From IMG/VR virus record IMGVR_UViG_3300031722_000050, positions 1 to 49,977 of that record: DNA of 49,977 nucleotides. The stretch is one strand, 5' to 3'. Source of the stretch: a virus. This document shows positions 15,295-22,851 of this stretch, piece by piece; position 1 is the first letter of the stretch; each line of letters starts with the position of its first letter. The notes under the pieces are model-generated. The model saw nothing but the letters and a program-made list of their open reading frames with translations. It ran no database searches and was not told the origin of the DNA. The translations under genes were made by a program, and so were the position numbers.

Positions 15295-15579
15295 ATGAGT
15301 GGAGGGGCATTTGATCATAAGCAGTATTATCTTGGATATATTGCTGATTCAATCGAACAGGAAATAGTAAATAGCGGAAAGCCAAGGGATCATAGAGAAT
15401 CCTGGGAGGATGCTAACTTTTATGAATATCCCGAAGAGGTAATATCTAAATTTAAAGACGCAGTACAGGCTATTCGTATAGCACAAGTCTATGCTAACCG
15501 AGTAGATTGGCTAATAAGTGGAGATGACGGAATTGAATCATTCCTACAGAGACTAAATGATGATTTAGAAAAGCTCTAA
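15295..15579 (+). CDS. Conserved phage hypothetical protein, 94 aa
   Basis: Starts MSGGAFDHKQYYLGYIADSIE and has YPEEVISKF and RVDWLISGDDG..SF..RL, a layout I recognise from many phage and bacterial small proteins of unknown function. It is helical and soluble. It follows the reductase by 4 nt, so co-expression with nucleotide metabolism is likely. Confidence 0.7.
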   Translation: MSGGAFDHKQYYLGYIADSIEQEIVNSGKPRDHRESWEDANFYEYPEEVISKFKDAVQAIRIAQVYANRVDWLISGDDGIESFLQRLNDDLEKL

Positions 15580-15624
15580 TAGTTTATGGCAGAATTAAAA
15601 TGTGTTATATTAAAACAAAAAAAA

Positions 15625-16062
15625 ATGACACGTATTAATTCTGCCATTAATGTTAGAAATCTGACAGATGAACATTTGTTAGCTGAACATAGAGAAATCA
15701 AAAGACTACCTTCAGTATACAAGAAAAGGATAGACAAGGGTAAAGATTTTTCAGATTCACCAGATAAATTTACACTTGGATCGGGTCATGTAATTTTCTT
15801 TGCAAATAAGGGTAAGTTTACTCTAGACAGGTATTTTGAACTATATGATGAGTGCATAAGACGTGGATTCAAAGTAGAGAATTATAAAAAGAATTGGACA
15901 GTGTATAATGTTTTTAATGACTATACATCTACTGATATTGAACGCGAAATGTTAGTCTCTCGGATAACGGATAGATTAATAAATACCACTAAAGCTAATT
16001 GGCATTATTATGGCAAGATCATGACTAAACAAGATGCTATAAAAATGCTAGAAATTTTCTAA
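15625..16062 (+). CDS. denV: DenV-like pyrimidine-dimer DNA glycosylase (T4 endonuclease V)
   Basis: Cuts the glycosyl bond of UV-induced pyrimidine dimers and nicks the abasic site, starting base excision repair. The sequence MTRINS..LTDEHLLAEHREI aligns with T4 DenV MTRINL..LADQHLMAEYREL. The catalytic N-terminal Thr2 and the active-site Glu (E24 here, E23 in T4) are present, as are LGSGHVIFF and NWHYYGK. Because the amine of Thr2 must be exposed, the start has to be ATG 15625; an in-frame ATG at 15586 would add 13 residues and block catalysis. 145 aa against 138 in T4. Confidence 0.88.
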   Translation: MTRINSAINVRNLTDEHLLAEHREIKRLPSVYKKRIDKGKDFSDSPDKFTLGSGHVIFFANKGKFTLDRYFELYDECIRRGFKVENYKKNWTVYNVFNDYTSTDIEREMLVSRITDRLINTTKANWHYYGKIMTKQDAIKMLEIF

Positions 16063-16092
16063 GACAGAACAATATGTTATATTGATATATAA
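16055..16092 (+). promoter_or_regulatory. Promoter-like region before the hydrolase-like gene
   Basis: TTTT (16055-16058) and TATATTG (16078-16084) have host-type spacing but an imperfect -7 box; GATATATAA (16084-16092) overlaps and matches the late-motif series. Either or both could serve the gene at 16113. Confidence 0.4.
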
Positions 16093-16112
16093 ACAACAAA
16101 TAATTTTTTATT

Positions 16113-16445
16113 ATGCTATAGATTAAAGAACCGAAACTAGTCATTATTACAAGATCTGATATCCACCCTGGATATCAAGTTGTACAATCCGCTCACTCAA
16201 TAGCTGATTTTGCACATATTTACCCTGATAGATTTTCCTCTTGGAAAGAGGAATCGAATTCCATTATCTGTCTATCAGTTCCTACAGAATTACATTTAGA
16301 TTTTTATTACGATAAATACAAGGATGTCACTGAAGTGTCAAAGTTCTACGAACCAGACATTGATCAGTGTACATCCTTATGTCTATATGCAAATTCCCCC
16401 ATAAGAAAAGAACTATCTAATTTACCCCTAATTTTAAAAAAATAA
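16113..16445 (+). CDS. Peptidyl-tRNA hydrolase PTH2-like protein with in-frame TAG at codon 3
   Basis: From codon 4 on, an open frame of 107 codons encodes a PTH2-type fold: KLVIITRSDIHPGYQ (first strand and substrate loop), then VVQSAHSIADF, the family AQ.aHa helix. PTH2 enzymes release peptides from stalled peptidyl-tRNA. The frame opens ATG CTA TAG ATT AAA, so the only ATG is followed by an amber codon at 16119-16121; no ATG, GTG or TTG lies between it and the conserved core. Options are amber readthrough, initiation at ATT 16122, re-initiation after a two-codon minigene, or a sequence error. The family call is fairly firm; the mode of expression is open. Confidence 0.65.
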
Positions 16446-16454
16446 AAAAACAAC

Positions 16455-16976
16455 ATGAAAACAACAGAAGAAATCAAATTGGACATTATCAAGTACATCG
16501 AAGAAACATCAAAACACATTTTTGAGTATTCCATTCGTAGTGGATATAAAGGCGTATATAGTGATCAGAAATCATTTTTCGTAGTAAAATTATCTGAGGA
16601 TAAAGAGAATATTTTCGTATTACATAAAAATAATGTAACTTCTATTAATATCAATAGAGAAATTTCGTATCATGGACAAAATACTAAGAATGTTATATCT
16701 CACAAATTATTTCTTGTCACTACATATTGTGCAAAGCGTATGGTTGCAATAAAACATACTAATCAAAATACTGATGCCATAAATGAAATATTTAAAGCTT
16801 ATTTAGATGATCTAGTTAAGAAAATAGAAACTGAAAAAAATGATTCTATTCGTAGAGCAAAAGAAGCTGAAGAAAGAGCAAAACTTGCGGCAGAACAACG
16901 TTACAAACAAGAATATGAATTGTATCTATCTTTAAAAGCTAAATTTGATCCAGAATTTGACGTTACTAGATATTAA
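16455..16976 (+). CDS. Hypothetical protein with C-terminal coiled coil, 173 aa
   Basis: Residues 1-110 are mixed alpha/beta; 115-165 form a charged coiled coil rich in Glu, Lys, Arg and Ala (RRAKEAEERAKLAAEQ). No catalytic motif seen. It starts 9 nt after the hydrolase-like gene and is followed by a strong terminator, so the unit ends here. Confidence 0.65.
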   Translation: MKTTEEIKLDIIKYIEETSKHIFEYSIRSGYKGVYSDQKSFFVVKLSEDKENIFVLHKNNVTSININREISYHGQNTKNVISHKLFLVTTYCAKRMVAIKHTNQNTDAINEIFKAYLDDLVKKIETEKNDSIRRAKEAEERAKLAAEQRYKQEYELYLSLKAKFDPEFDVTRY

Positions 16977-16987
16977 AAAGAAAAAAG

Positions 16988-17012
16988 AAAAGGGGTCTTC
17001 GGATCCCTTTTT
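16988..17012 (+). terminator. Intrinsic terminator with UUCG tetraloop
   Basis: Ten-bp stem (AAAAGGGGTC paired with GATCCCTTTT, one G-T pair) closed by the very stable C(TTCG)G loop and followed by T residues. The T-tract also serves as the -33 TTT of the promoter that follows. Confidence 0.85.
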
Positions 17013-17040
17013 CTAGAATATAGAATTTGTTATATTTTTG
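17008..17040 (+). promoter_or_regulatory. Host-type promoter for the tRNA gene
   Basis: TTTTT (17008-17012), then about 20 nt, then TATTTTTG (17033-17040), a full match to TAnnTTTG. Transcription would start about 7 nt later, shortly before the tRNA at 17061. Confidence 0.65.
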
Positions 17041-17060
17041 TATCATAATTAATCAATCAT

Positions 17061-17141
17061 GGTCTTCGAACATAATGCCCGGTGGACTAGGCGTCAGATT
17101 CTAACCCTGATATGTAAGAGGTTCGAATCCTCCGGAGACCA
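17061..17141 (+). tRNA. Unusual tRNA with predicted CTA (amber) anticodon
   Basis: Acceptor GGTCTTC (17061-17067) pairs with GGAGACC (17134-17140); A17141 is the discriminator and CCA is not encoded. The D arm is GCC..GGC (17077-17092) with a GG-containing loop. The anticodon arm TCAGA/CCTGA (17094-17098 and 17106-17110, A-C mismatch at the loop end) has loop TTCTAAC, giving anticodon CTA. The T arm is AGAGG-TTCGAAT-CCTCC. Seven extra nt lie between acceptor and D arm; ACAT (17070-17073) can pair with ATGT (17112-17115), forming an additional helix. A CTA anticodon would read UAG. Amino-acid identity is not clear. An Arg TCT reading needs a broken anticodon stem and is less likely. Confidence 0.7.
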
Positions 17142-17155
17142 CAAAATAAAACAAT

Positions 17156-17512
17156 ATGAGTTGGAATGAATTTGTAATAGGAAAAGGTGAAAAAAGATGT
17201 TCAGCTGTAAGAGTATTTGACATACTCGGTGATCATTCAATATCACAGAATGATATTTCATATTGGGTAAGTAATTGTATTCTTGGAATTTCTGGTAAGA
17301 TATACAAAGATACTATACCCGGTAAAAAAATTACTGCTATGATCAAAGCAAAGGTTCCAATCGAGGGTATTCAAAAATATATCGATCAGCAAGCATTAAA
17401 ATATACTAAGATAGATTGCATCTATAACTCTATCGAAAGACTCAGGAATGATGCATATAGATTAGGTAAAGACATGAAATCTGCTGAGATAAGAGATGCA
17501 CTAGGAATTTAA
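17156..17512 (+). CDS. Hypothetical protein, 118 aa
   Basis: Basic, helical soluble protein without a recognised motif. It starts 15 nt after the tRNA and is probably on the same transcript. A DNA- or RNA-binding role is possible from its charge but not shown. Confidence 0.6.
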   Translation: MSWNEFVIGKGEKRCSAVRVFDILGDHSISQNDISYWVSNCILGISGKIYKDTIPGKKITAMIKAKVPIEGIQKYIDQQALKYTKIDCIYNSIERLRNDAYRLGKDMKSAEIRDALGI

Positions 17513-17570
17513 TTGAAACATTAACATTATATGTTTTACTGCAGATACCTTTTAGGTTATATTCAAATAT

Positions 17571-18050
17571 ATGGAAAGAATAATTAAAGAGATAAGGTAC
17601 ATATCGAAATATGAAAATAAATCGTTACCTGTAAAAATTGTAAAATTCAACGAAGAATTTGGTGAATTTTGTACTGAAGTTATAAAATATTTGGGATTTA
17701 GTTATAAACCGTACGATAGAGCACATCTAATCGAAGAAGCAGCTGATTCATTACAGGTTTTATTGTCTATATTTGTTCAGCTAGAAAATGAAGCAGACAT
17801 AAAAGTAGATGAAATACTTTCTACTATTCCAGAAAAGAATAAGAAGTGGCTGGAGAAAATATCTTCTTATACTCAAACAATTGAACTACCAGATCAATCT
17901 ATATCAACTTTAATTCCAAGACCACTTTTAAAAGTTGAACAATTCGAAGAAGAAATACGATTAACCACCTTCGTTAATACTTCTAATGTTGATATTGTAT
18001 CAATATCCTCTTCAAATCAAATTTACACTTTGTTTTATTATGATAAGTAA
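17571..18050 (+). CDS. MazG-like nucleotide pyrophosphohydrolase, 159 aa
   Basis: MazG-type enzymes hydrolyse nucleoside triphosphates, and phage versions are thought to clean or reshape nucleotide pools. The metal-binding helix pair is visible: EEFGEF..EV (about 24-33) and LIEEAADSLQVLLS (about 54-67), giving the EExxE...ExxD pattern. The C-terminal 60 residues are not part of the core. Its stop overlaps the next gene, and three phosphatase-like genes follow, supporting a nucleotide role. Confidence 0.7.
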   Translation: MERIIKEIRYISKYENKSLPVKIVKFNEEFGEFCTEVIKYLGFSYKPYDRAHLIEEAADSLQVLLSIFVQLENEADIKVDEILSTIPEKNKKWLEKISSYTQTIELPDQSISTLIPRPLLKVEQFEEEIRLTTFVNTSNVDIVSISSSNQIYTLFYYDK

Positions 18051-18459
18051 TGCAATAAAAAGAGCATATGCCCAATTGCAAGAAAAAAGATATACACGTA
18101 TATTTTGGTGTATAGATTTACACGGTACTTGCATAAAAAGTAATTATCAATCTGGTGATTACGAGTGGATAAACCCTCAGGCAAGAGAAGTTATAAAATT
18201 AATACGATCTTATCCAGAATCTAAAATAATTTTATGGTCTTCATGCTATCCTGAAGAAAAGCCCAATATTTTAAATTTTTTCAAGAAACAATATATCGAC
18301 ATTGATTCATTCAATGAAAACCCAGGGATTTTAAACACGAAGACTGGATATTTTGAAGAAAAGTTTTATGTAAGTGTCATAGTAGATGACAAAGCTGGAT
18401 TTGAACATGAAACAGATTGGATCGAAATTCGTGAAACATTAAAACAATTGCATAAATGA
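18040..18459 (+). CDS. HAD-like phosphatase, 139 aa
   Basis: HAD motifs are recognisable: FWCIDLHGT (about 22-30; the second Asp of the usual DxD is replaced by His), IILWSSC (motif II Ser), and a late VIVDDK (motif IV). I chose ATG 18040, which overlaps the MazG stop, over an upstream start at 17986 that would lie far inside the previous gene. The altered motif I makes catalytic activity uncertain. Confidence 0.6.
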   Translation: MISNAIKRAYAQLQEKRYTRIFWCIDLHGTCIKSNYQSGDYEWINPQAREVIKLIRSYPESKIILWSSCYPEEKPNILNFFKKQYIDIDSFNENPGILNTKTGYFEEKFYVSVIVDDKAGFEHETDWIEIRETLKQLHK

Positions 18460-18872
18460 GTAATTTAAGTGATAGTACATACTTCGTTCTACGCTGTATA
18501 GATGAACAAATAGATCCTCTATCAGATTTCTTAGACGCTGAAGTGGAGCTTAGAGTTAATGTAGACGTTACTATTGGTAAGCCATTAGTGATCAATCTAC
18601 TAAAAGAACGTTCAGGATTTTATATTGAAAGTATTCATTATAACAATGAAACTAACACATCGATAGGACGGATAGTATATCCGAACACAGATTCATATCT
18701 CGTTAAGTTTGAGTGGCAACAAAGCTATGAACATGAACATGTTGAATATGAAGTAAAAACTATTGAGTTCTTACAAATTGTTACTACTAATGTCGTAATA
18801 ATTCCTGTTGAGTTGATTAAAAAACTTTCAAATAATTTTGATCTAGGAAAGGAACTGAGATCATTATGTTGA
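18456..18872 (+). CDS. Hypothetical protein, 138 aa
   Basis: Beta-rich soluble protein with no recognised motif. Overlaps both neighbours (ATGA at 18456 and ATG 18866 before its stop), so it is translated within the run of HAD-like genes. Confidence 0.6.
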   Translation: MSNLSDSTYFVLRCIDEQIDPLSDFLDAEVELRVNVDVTIGKPLVINLLKERSGFYIESIHYNNETNTSIGRIVYPNTDSYLVKFEWQQSYEHEHVEYEVKTIEFLQIVTTNVVIIPVELIKKLSNNFDLGKELRSLC

Positions 18873-19333
18873 GAATTTACATCGATATGGATCATACGTT
18901 CTTCGATATGGCAAAAGGAGCAGCTGCATGGCGTGAATTTGCTATAACTGACGTTGAGCAAACATGGCCTTGGTCAATGACTGGTCTGTTCAAATATTTA
19001 CCACCTATTGAAGGTGCAATGGAATTCTTTAAACAATTTGAAGATAGATGTGAACTTTGGTTCCTGACCAGGCCTTCTATTAACAATATTGCTTGTTATA
19101 CTGAAAAGGCCGAAAGTATTCAACGACATTTTGGTACCAAAATGTTAGAACGATTAATATTATGTCCTCAAAAAGATTTGCTCATAGGAGATATACTTAT
19201 TGATGACTCCGGTAAATACGGCCAGGAAACTTTCAAAGGCCAATGGTGGCAATTCGGAGAAAAAGACAATGAAAATTGGAAAGTAATAACTGACAAATTA
19301 GAAAAAATATTAGCAAATGAAAGTATCGTTTGA
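18866..19333 (+). CDS. 5'(3')-deoxyribonucleotidase-like HAD phosphatase, 155 aa
   Basis: Dephosphorylates deoxyribonucleoside monophosphates in the known family. Motif I is intact (YIDMDHTFFD, about 5-14), motif II is FLTRPS (about 70), and motif IV is GDILIDDSGKYG (about 109). The WPWS segment before the cap and the length fit NT5C-like proteins. It overlaps the genes on both sides. Confidence 0.75.
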   Translation: MLRIYIDMDHTFFDMAKGAAAWREFAITDVEQTWPWSMTGLFKYLPPIEGAMEFFKQFEDRCELWFLTRPSINNIACYTEKAESIQRHFGTKMLERLILCPQKDLLIGDILIDDSGKYGQETFKGQWWQFGEKDNENWKVITDKLEKILANESIV

Positions 19334-19553
19334 TTTCGATTCCACACTGACTTTAGAATGTGTACAAAAATTAGCATCTAAACTTATATATGCTGGACAT
19401 GATGTACATATTGTCACTGGTAGATTCGAATTTGCCGATAATAGTGGCAATAAAGTAAGTAATACTGAAGTATTCAATGTTGCCGAAGAATTAAAAATTC
19501 CCATCGAGAATATTCATTTCTGTAATATGAAAAACAAGTCTGAATTTTTTTAA
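19317..19553 (+). CDS. HAD-like phosphatase, N-terminal part, frame ends at TTT-TTT-TAA
   Basis: Starts MKVSFDFDSTL (motif I DFDST) and continues through HIVTGRFEF (motif II) to NKSEFF, where the frame stops at TAA 19551-19553. The matching C-terminal part lies in the +1 frame right after a run of seven T, so gene and product look split. Seen: P-site TTT on a T run with a stop in the A site, the arrangement known for +1 slippage. It could equally be a deletion or a sequencing error in the homopolymer. Confidence 0.65.
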   Translation: MKVSFDFDSTLTLECVQKLASKLIYAGHDVHIVTGRFEFADNSGNKVSNTEVFNVAEELKIPIENIHFCNMKNKSEFF

Positions 19554-19752
19554 AGAGAATCCAGACTTTATATGGCACTTAGATGATGACGATATAGAAT
19601 TAGAATCCATAAGAGCTGAAACTAACGTGTTTCCAATTTTACGCAATATTGAAAACAATTGGAAACATCAATGTTATGATACTTTACGTATAATAGCATG
19701 TAGAAAAAGTGAATGGATAACAGAATTGGAAGCATTTCTGCCAAGATATTAA
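19541..19752 (+). pseudogene. C-terminal part of the HAD-like gene in the +1 frame
   Basis: Skipping one T of the T7 run gives KENPDFIWHLDDDDIELE, carrying the HAD motif IV acidic cluster, and an open frame to TAA 19750-19752. It has no start codon of its own near the junction. With slippage the whole protein would be about 144 aa, close to the neighbouring HAD genes. Confidence 0.55.
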
Positions 19753-19777
19753 CAATAAAAATTAAACAAACAGTTAT

Positions 19778-20203
19778 ATGAGAAAAATTAATGTGTACTC
19801 AGATTCGTTATTAGAGTTATTTTCAAAAGATTTCTGGCAAGATTGCCAAAAATTTATCAGAGCGATGGATGTGAAGATGGAGCATGTGGGAGTACCATTC
19901 ATGATCAAAACTACCGAGTATAAATTACAAGGTAAAGTCAACGATAAAGAATTAAGTTGCTGGAAATCGGATGATCATACTCTTTGGGCAATTGAATATC
20001 GTACAGTTCAAGATGCTTTATTATCTAAGAAACGTACAGTATATCTTTCAGAACGGCAACTGAACAAACTCGATAAGGAGAAAAGTAAAGAAAAAGTGGA
20101 AGAAGCTGAAATTGAAATTGAGATTGATGAAGAAATGGAAATTCCATCTAACGATTACGAAACCCCTGAAATTGAAGAAGAAAATGACGAACAATCAATC
20201 TAA
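19778..20203 (+). CDS. Hypothetical protein with acidic tail, 141 aa
   Basis: Residues 1-95 are mixed alpha/beta; from about 96 on a Lys/Glu-rich helix leads into a nearly all-acidic tail (EIEIEIDEEMEI and onward). Such tails mimic nucleic acid or mediate protein contacts. No family recognised. The next gene starts inside its last codons. Confidence 0.6.
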   Translation: MRKINVYSDSLLELFSKDFWQDCQKFIRAMDVKMEHVGVPFMIKTTEYKLQGKVNDKELSCWKSDDHTLWAIEYRTVQDALLSKKRTVYLSERQLNKLDKEKSKEKVEEAEIEIEIDEEMEIPSNDYETPEIEEENDEQSI

Positions 20204-20468
20204 TACAGTAAGTGATTTTAGCATGCTACAAGTTTTAGGACCGGATGCTATAGCAGAATTAGTCACAGAATATGATCAACTATATGATCAACTTATTAAA
20301 ATTCCCATTGATTATTGGTCAAATCCGGACATGAAATCTATGATGGAAAGAACTAAACATATTTCATTACTGGAAGATATGATAGAGATATATGAATATG
20401 TTTTACAAGAGGAAAAAAGGGAAATAGTTACCGTGTGGTATAAATTACTTAAAAGGTCGAATGATTAA
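20184..20468 (+). CDS. Hypothetical helical protein, 94 aa
   Basis: All-helical, acidic. I chose ATG 20184 over an earlier in-frame ATG (20112), which would overlap the preceding gene by 92 nt. No motif recognised. Confidence 0.55.
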   Translation: MTNNQSNTVSDFSMLQVLGPDAIAELVTEYDQLYDQLIKIPIDYWSNPDMKSMMERTKHISLLEDMIEIYEYVLQEEKREIVTVWYKLLKRSND

Positions 20469-20652
20469 TCCATCTGTTTGGTACGTAATTCTTATTCTTA
20501 CATGCTTCAGTCGTTGGTATAGATTAACTATCAAGGGTGAACGGTATGTTAGGCAATTCGAATTTATAAAATTCCTATTAACTGGAATTTCCACAGCTTT
20601 TTTCTATTTCATAACTTGGGGCATTCTAACATTAATTAAGCATATTGTATAA
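20461..20652 (+). CDS. Small membrane protein, 63 aa
   Basis: Two hydrophobic segments (about residues 5-16 and 37-60) around a basic loop. Overlaps the previous gene by 8 nt and the next by 1 nt (TAATG). Function unknown. Confidence 0.55.
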   Translation: MINPSVWYVILILTCFSRWYRLTIKGERYVRQFEFIKFLLTGISTAFFYFITWGILTLIKHIV

Positions 20653-20804
20653 TGGAATTATTTTTACCGATATTATCTGAGGAATTTGAAACTCGACTAA
20701 CTAAATTAGCATCAAAGATTGTTAATGATTCAATAGAATTAGAACCAGAATTTAATGCCATTATCCGTGATAATATAGATGATTTATTATGGAAAGAAAA
20801 TTAA
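20652..20804 (+). CDS. Small acidic helical protein, 50 aa
   Basis: Short reading frame coupled to the membrane protein by TAATG; acidic, helical, ending DDLLWKEN. No family known. It ends just before the sigma-factor promoter. Confidence 0.5.
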   Translation: MELFLPILSEEFETRLTKLASKIVNDSIELEPEFNAIIRDNIDDLLWKEN

Positions 20805-20820
20805 AAAAATATCATCCACA

Positions 20821-20852
20821 TTTTTCTAATCGATATTATTGTATTATTTTTG
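20821..20852 (+). promoter_or_regulatory. Host-type promoter for the sigma-factor gene
   Basis: TTTTT (20821-20825), about 20 nt, then TATTTTTG (20845-20852) and TATCATAA-ATCAATCA, almost the same as the promoter before the tRNA (17008-17040 and following bases). Confidence 0.65.
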
Positions 20853-20883
20853 TATCATAAATCAATCAAAAATTAATAAAATT

Positions 20884-21576
20884 ATGTTAGACATTACAAA
20901 AACTTACTTTGAAGAAATTCGTCACAACAAGGGATTAACTAAAGAAGAAACTCATGCAATTGCATTAGAAGCTTTAACTGGTAACACAGCAGCTAAAGAA
21001 AAGTTATTCAAAAATCATCTTTTATTAGTAGTAAGTATAGCAAGAGGATTCATCGGAAAAGGTGTCGAATTTCATGATTTGTTAGGTGAAGGTAATGCCG
21101 GTTTAATTACTGCCTTAGAAAAATGGCAACCAGAAAAAGGTGCATCTTTTACTACATGTGCATCTTGGTATATTAAACAATCCATCATACGTAACTGTAT
21201 GCATAATAACCGGGTTGTTAGATTACCTGAACATATTTCTGAACTTATGAAAGACGGTAGAATTGACTACACATATTCTGAAGTTCAAATAGACCGACCA
21301 AACGAAGATGGTAACACATTAGCTGATACTATTCAAGATAAAGATCAGAAACTCGATATCTTTCGTAGAGAAGAAGATGAATTAACTTGTAGAAAAGTTA
21401 ATACATTTCTCGATGAACTAAAACCGAAAGAACGTGAAGTTGTAGAAATGGCATATGGCCTGAACGGTAAGGAAGAAATGGACGTTAAAGAAATAGCAGA
21501 ACATTTTTCCCTCACTACTACAAGAATTAATCAAATATTAAGATCATCTCTAAAGAAGATGCAAGAAAAAAAATGA
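20884..21576 (+). CDS. Sigma-70 family factor, primary-sigma-like, 230 aa
   Basis: Region 2 is clear: NHLLLVVSIARGFIGKGVEFHDLLGEGNAGL (split here as core 2.1-2.2) and FTTCASWYIKQSIIR (2.3-2.4, with the Trp used in melting). A short region 3 follows (RLPEHISELM), then region 4 with LKPKEREVVEMAYGL and a helix-turn-helix ending in INQILRSSLKKM. It lacks region 1.1, like Bacteroidota and phage sigmas. ATG 20884 is preferred to a TTG at 20839, which lies within the promoter. It should redirect host RNA polymerase to a phage promoter class. Confidence 0.85.
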   Translation: MLDITKTYFEEIRHNKGLTKEETHAIALEALTGNTAAKEKLFKNHLLLVVSIARGFIGKGVEFHDLLGEGNAGLITALEKWQPEKGASFTTCASWYIKQSIIRNCMHNNRVVRLPEHISELMKDGRIDYTYSEVQIDRPNEDGNTLADTIQDKDQKLDIFRREEDELTCRKVNTFLDELKPKEREVVEMAYGLNGKEEMDVKEIAEHFSLTTTRINQILRSSLKKMQEKK

Positions 21577-21583
21577 TCACATC

Positions 21584-22837
21584 ATGAAATTAAATCTTGT
21601 TATAGACGCAAGTGGCATATTTTATAGAACTTTATTTACGATTGGTAATTACGGTGTAAAAAAAGGACAACTTCTCTTGGAATCTGATGATTCCAAGGGA
21701 GTTTTTATTAGAAAGCTTGCTACTGATTTTGCTGCATTAGTCAAATCAATAGAAAATGTAAATAGAGTTATAGTGTGCTTAGACTCTAACTCATGGAGGA
21801 AAAAGATTCCGATAGACGGAGGAGGATATAAAAGTAACCGGGCCCATGATGAAGAAAAACCTACAATAGATTGGACTTCATTCTATGAATTAACGAACGA
21901 GTTTGGTGAAATTTTACAATCTAAAGGATATATAATATCAAAGGTTAAAGATGCAGAAGCTGATGATCTTTTGTTTTTATGGTCAAGAAGACTTAATGAC
22001 ATAGGAGAATCTGTAATGCTTGTTACAGGTGACCGAGATTTACACCAGTGTATTCAGACTCATAAAAACGGATCGTTTACTATCGTTTTAGATCCAGTAT
22101 CAAATAGAAGAAGAATCATATTAACACAAGAAACTTATGATTCTAGACTTGTAAATGATGTTGAAAATGATACTACCGGTGACGATTTGTTCAATTTATT
22201 TAATCCAGAAAGTTGGGCAGGAACAAGCAACATTTTAGACATATTGCTTAGTCACAATGATCATCAGATTACTGATCCTGATAGAGTAGCAACACGTAAA
22301 GTTATCTTAGGAGACGGTGGTGATGCAGTACCAGGAGTAATCACATGGATAGATAAAAAAGACGTTACAAAAACACGTGGAATGACTGATTCCAAATTAG
22401 ATAAGGCATTAGCTACTTTATCTCCTGTTACTTGGCAGAATCTTCAATCTGGAGAAATGACAGAATTTTTTGTAGATGCAGTGAATACTGTATATAAATC
22501 TAACGGAATTGTCTATAAGAAAGACGATATTCAAAAACTTATACACAGAAACATTACACTCGTTATACTTAATTTCGACGTTATCCCGAAAGAAATACAA
22601 AATGCATTCATACTTATATCGAATGAAATAACATCTTCTCCTATTAATATGGCAAGAGAGCAAATCTTAGAAGGAACACATTGGTGGACTGATAAGAAAA
22701 GCTTTGTACCTCAGGGATATGGTGGATCATTTGTTGGAGCAGAAGATAATGTTGGAGTATTAGGCAAGCCAGTAACATCTGGCATAAAACTTGGTACATC
22801 TAAAGGAGCAAACTCGGGTTCTTCAGCTCTATTTTAA
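21584..22837 (+). CDS. RNase H-like 5'-3' exonuclease / flap nuclease (FEN/PIN superfamily), 417 aa
   Basis: Likely equivalent of T4 RNase H, which removes RNA primers and flaps from lagging strands. Acidic metal sites are visible: VIDASG (D8), CLDSNSWRKK with YKSNR (about 67-86), DAEADD (about 123-128), VTGDRDLHQ (about 147) and GDGGDAVPG (about 245), the helix-two-turn-helix DNA site. The region after 260 is longer than in T4 (305 aa in total there) and ends Gly/Ser-rich. It starts 7 nt after the sigma gene. Confidence 0.8.
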   Translation: MKLNLVIDASGIFYRTLFTIGNYGVKKGQLLLESDDSKGVFIRKLATDFAALVKSIENVNRVIVCLDSNSWRKKIPIDGGGYKSNRAHDEEKPTIDWTSFYELTNEFGEILQSKGYIISKVKDAEADDLLFLWSRRLNDIGESVMLVTGDRDLHQCIQTHKNGSFTIVLDPVSNRRRIILTQETYDSRLVNDVENDTTGDDLFNLFNPESWAGTSNILDILLSHNDHQITDPDRVATRKVILGDGGDAVPGVITWIDKKDVTKTRGMTDSKLDKALATLSPVTWQNLQSGEMTEFFVDAVNTVYKSNGIVYKKDDIQKLIHRNITLVILNFDVIPKEIQNAFILISNEITSSPINMAREQILEGTHWWTDKKSFVPQGYGGSFVGAEDNVGVLGKPVTSGIKLGTSKGANSGSSALF

Positions 22838-22851
22838 AATAACAATATGTA

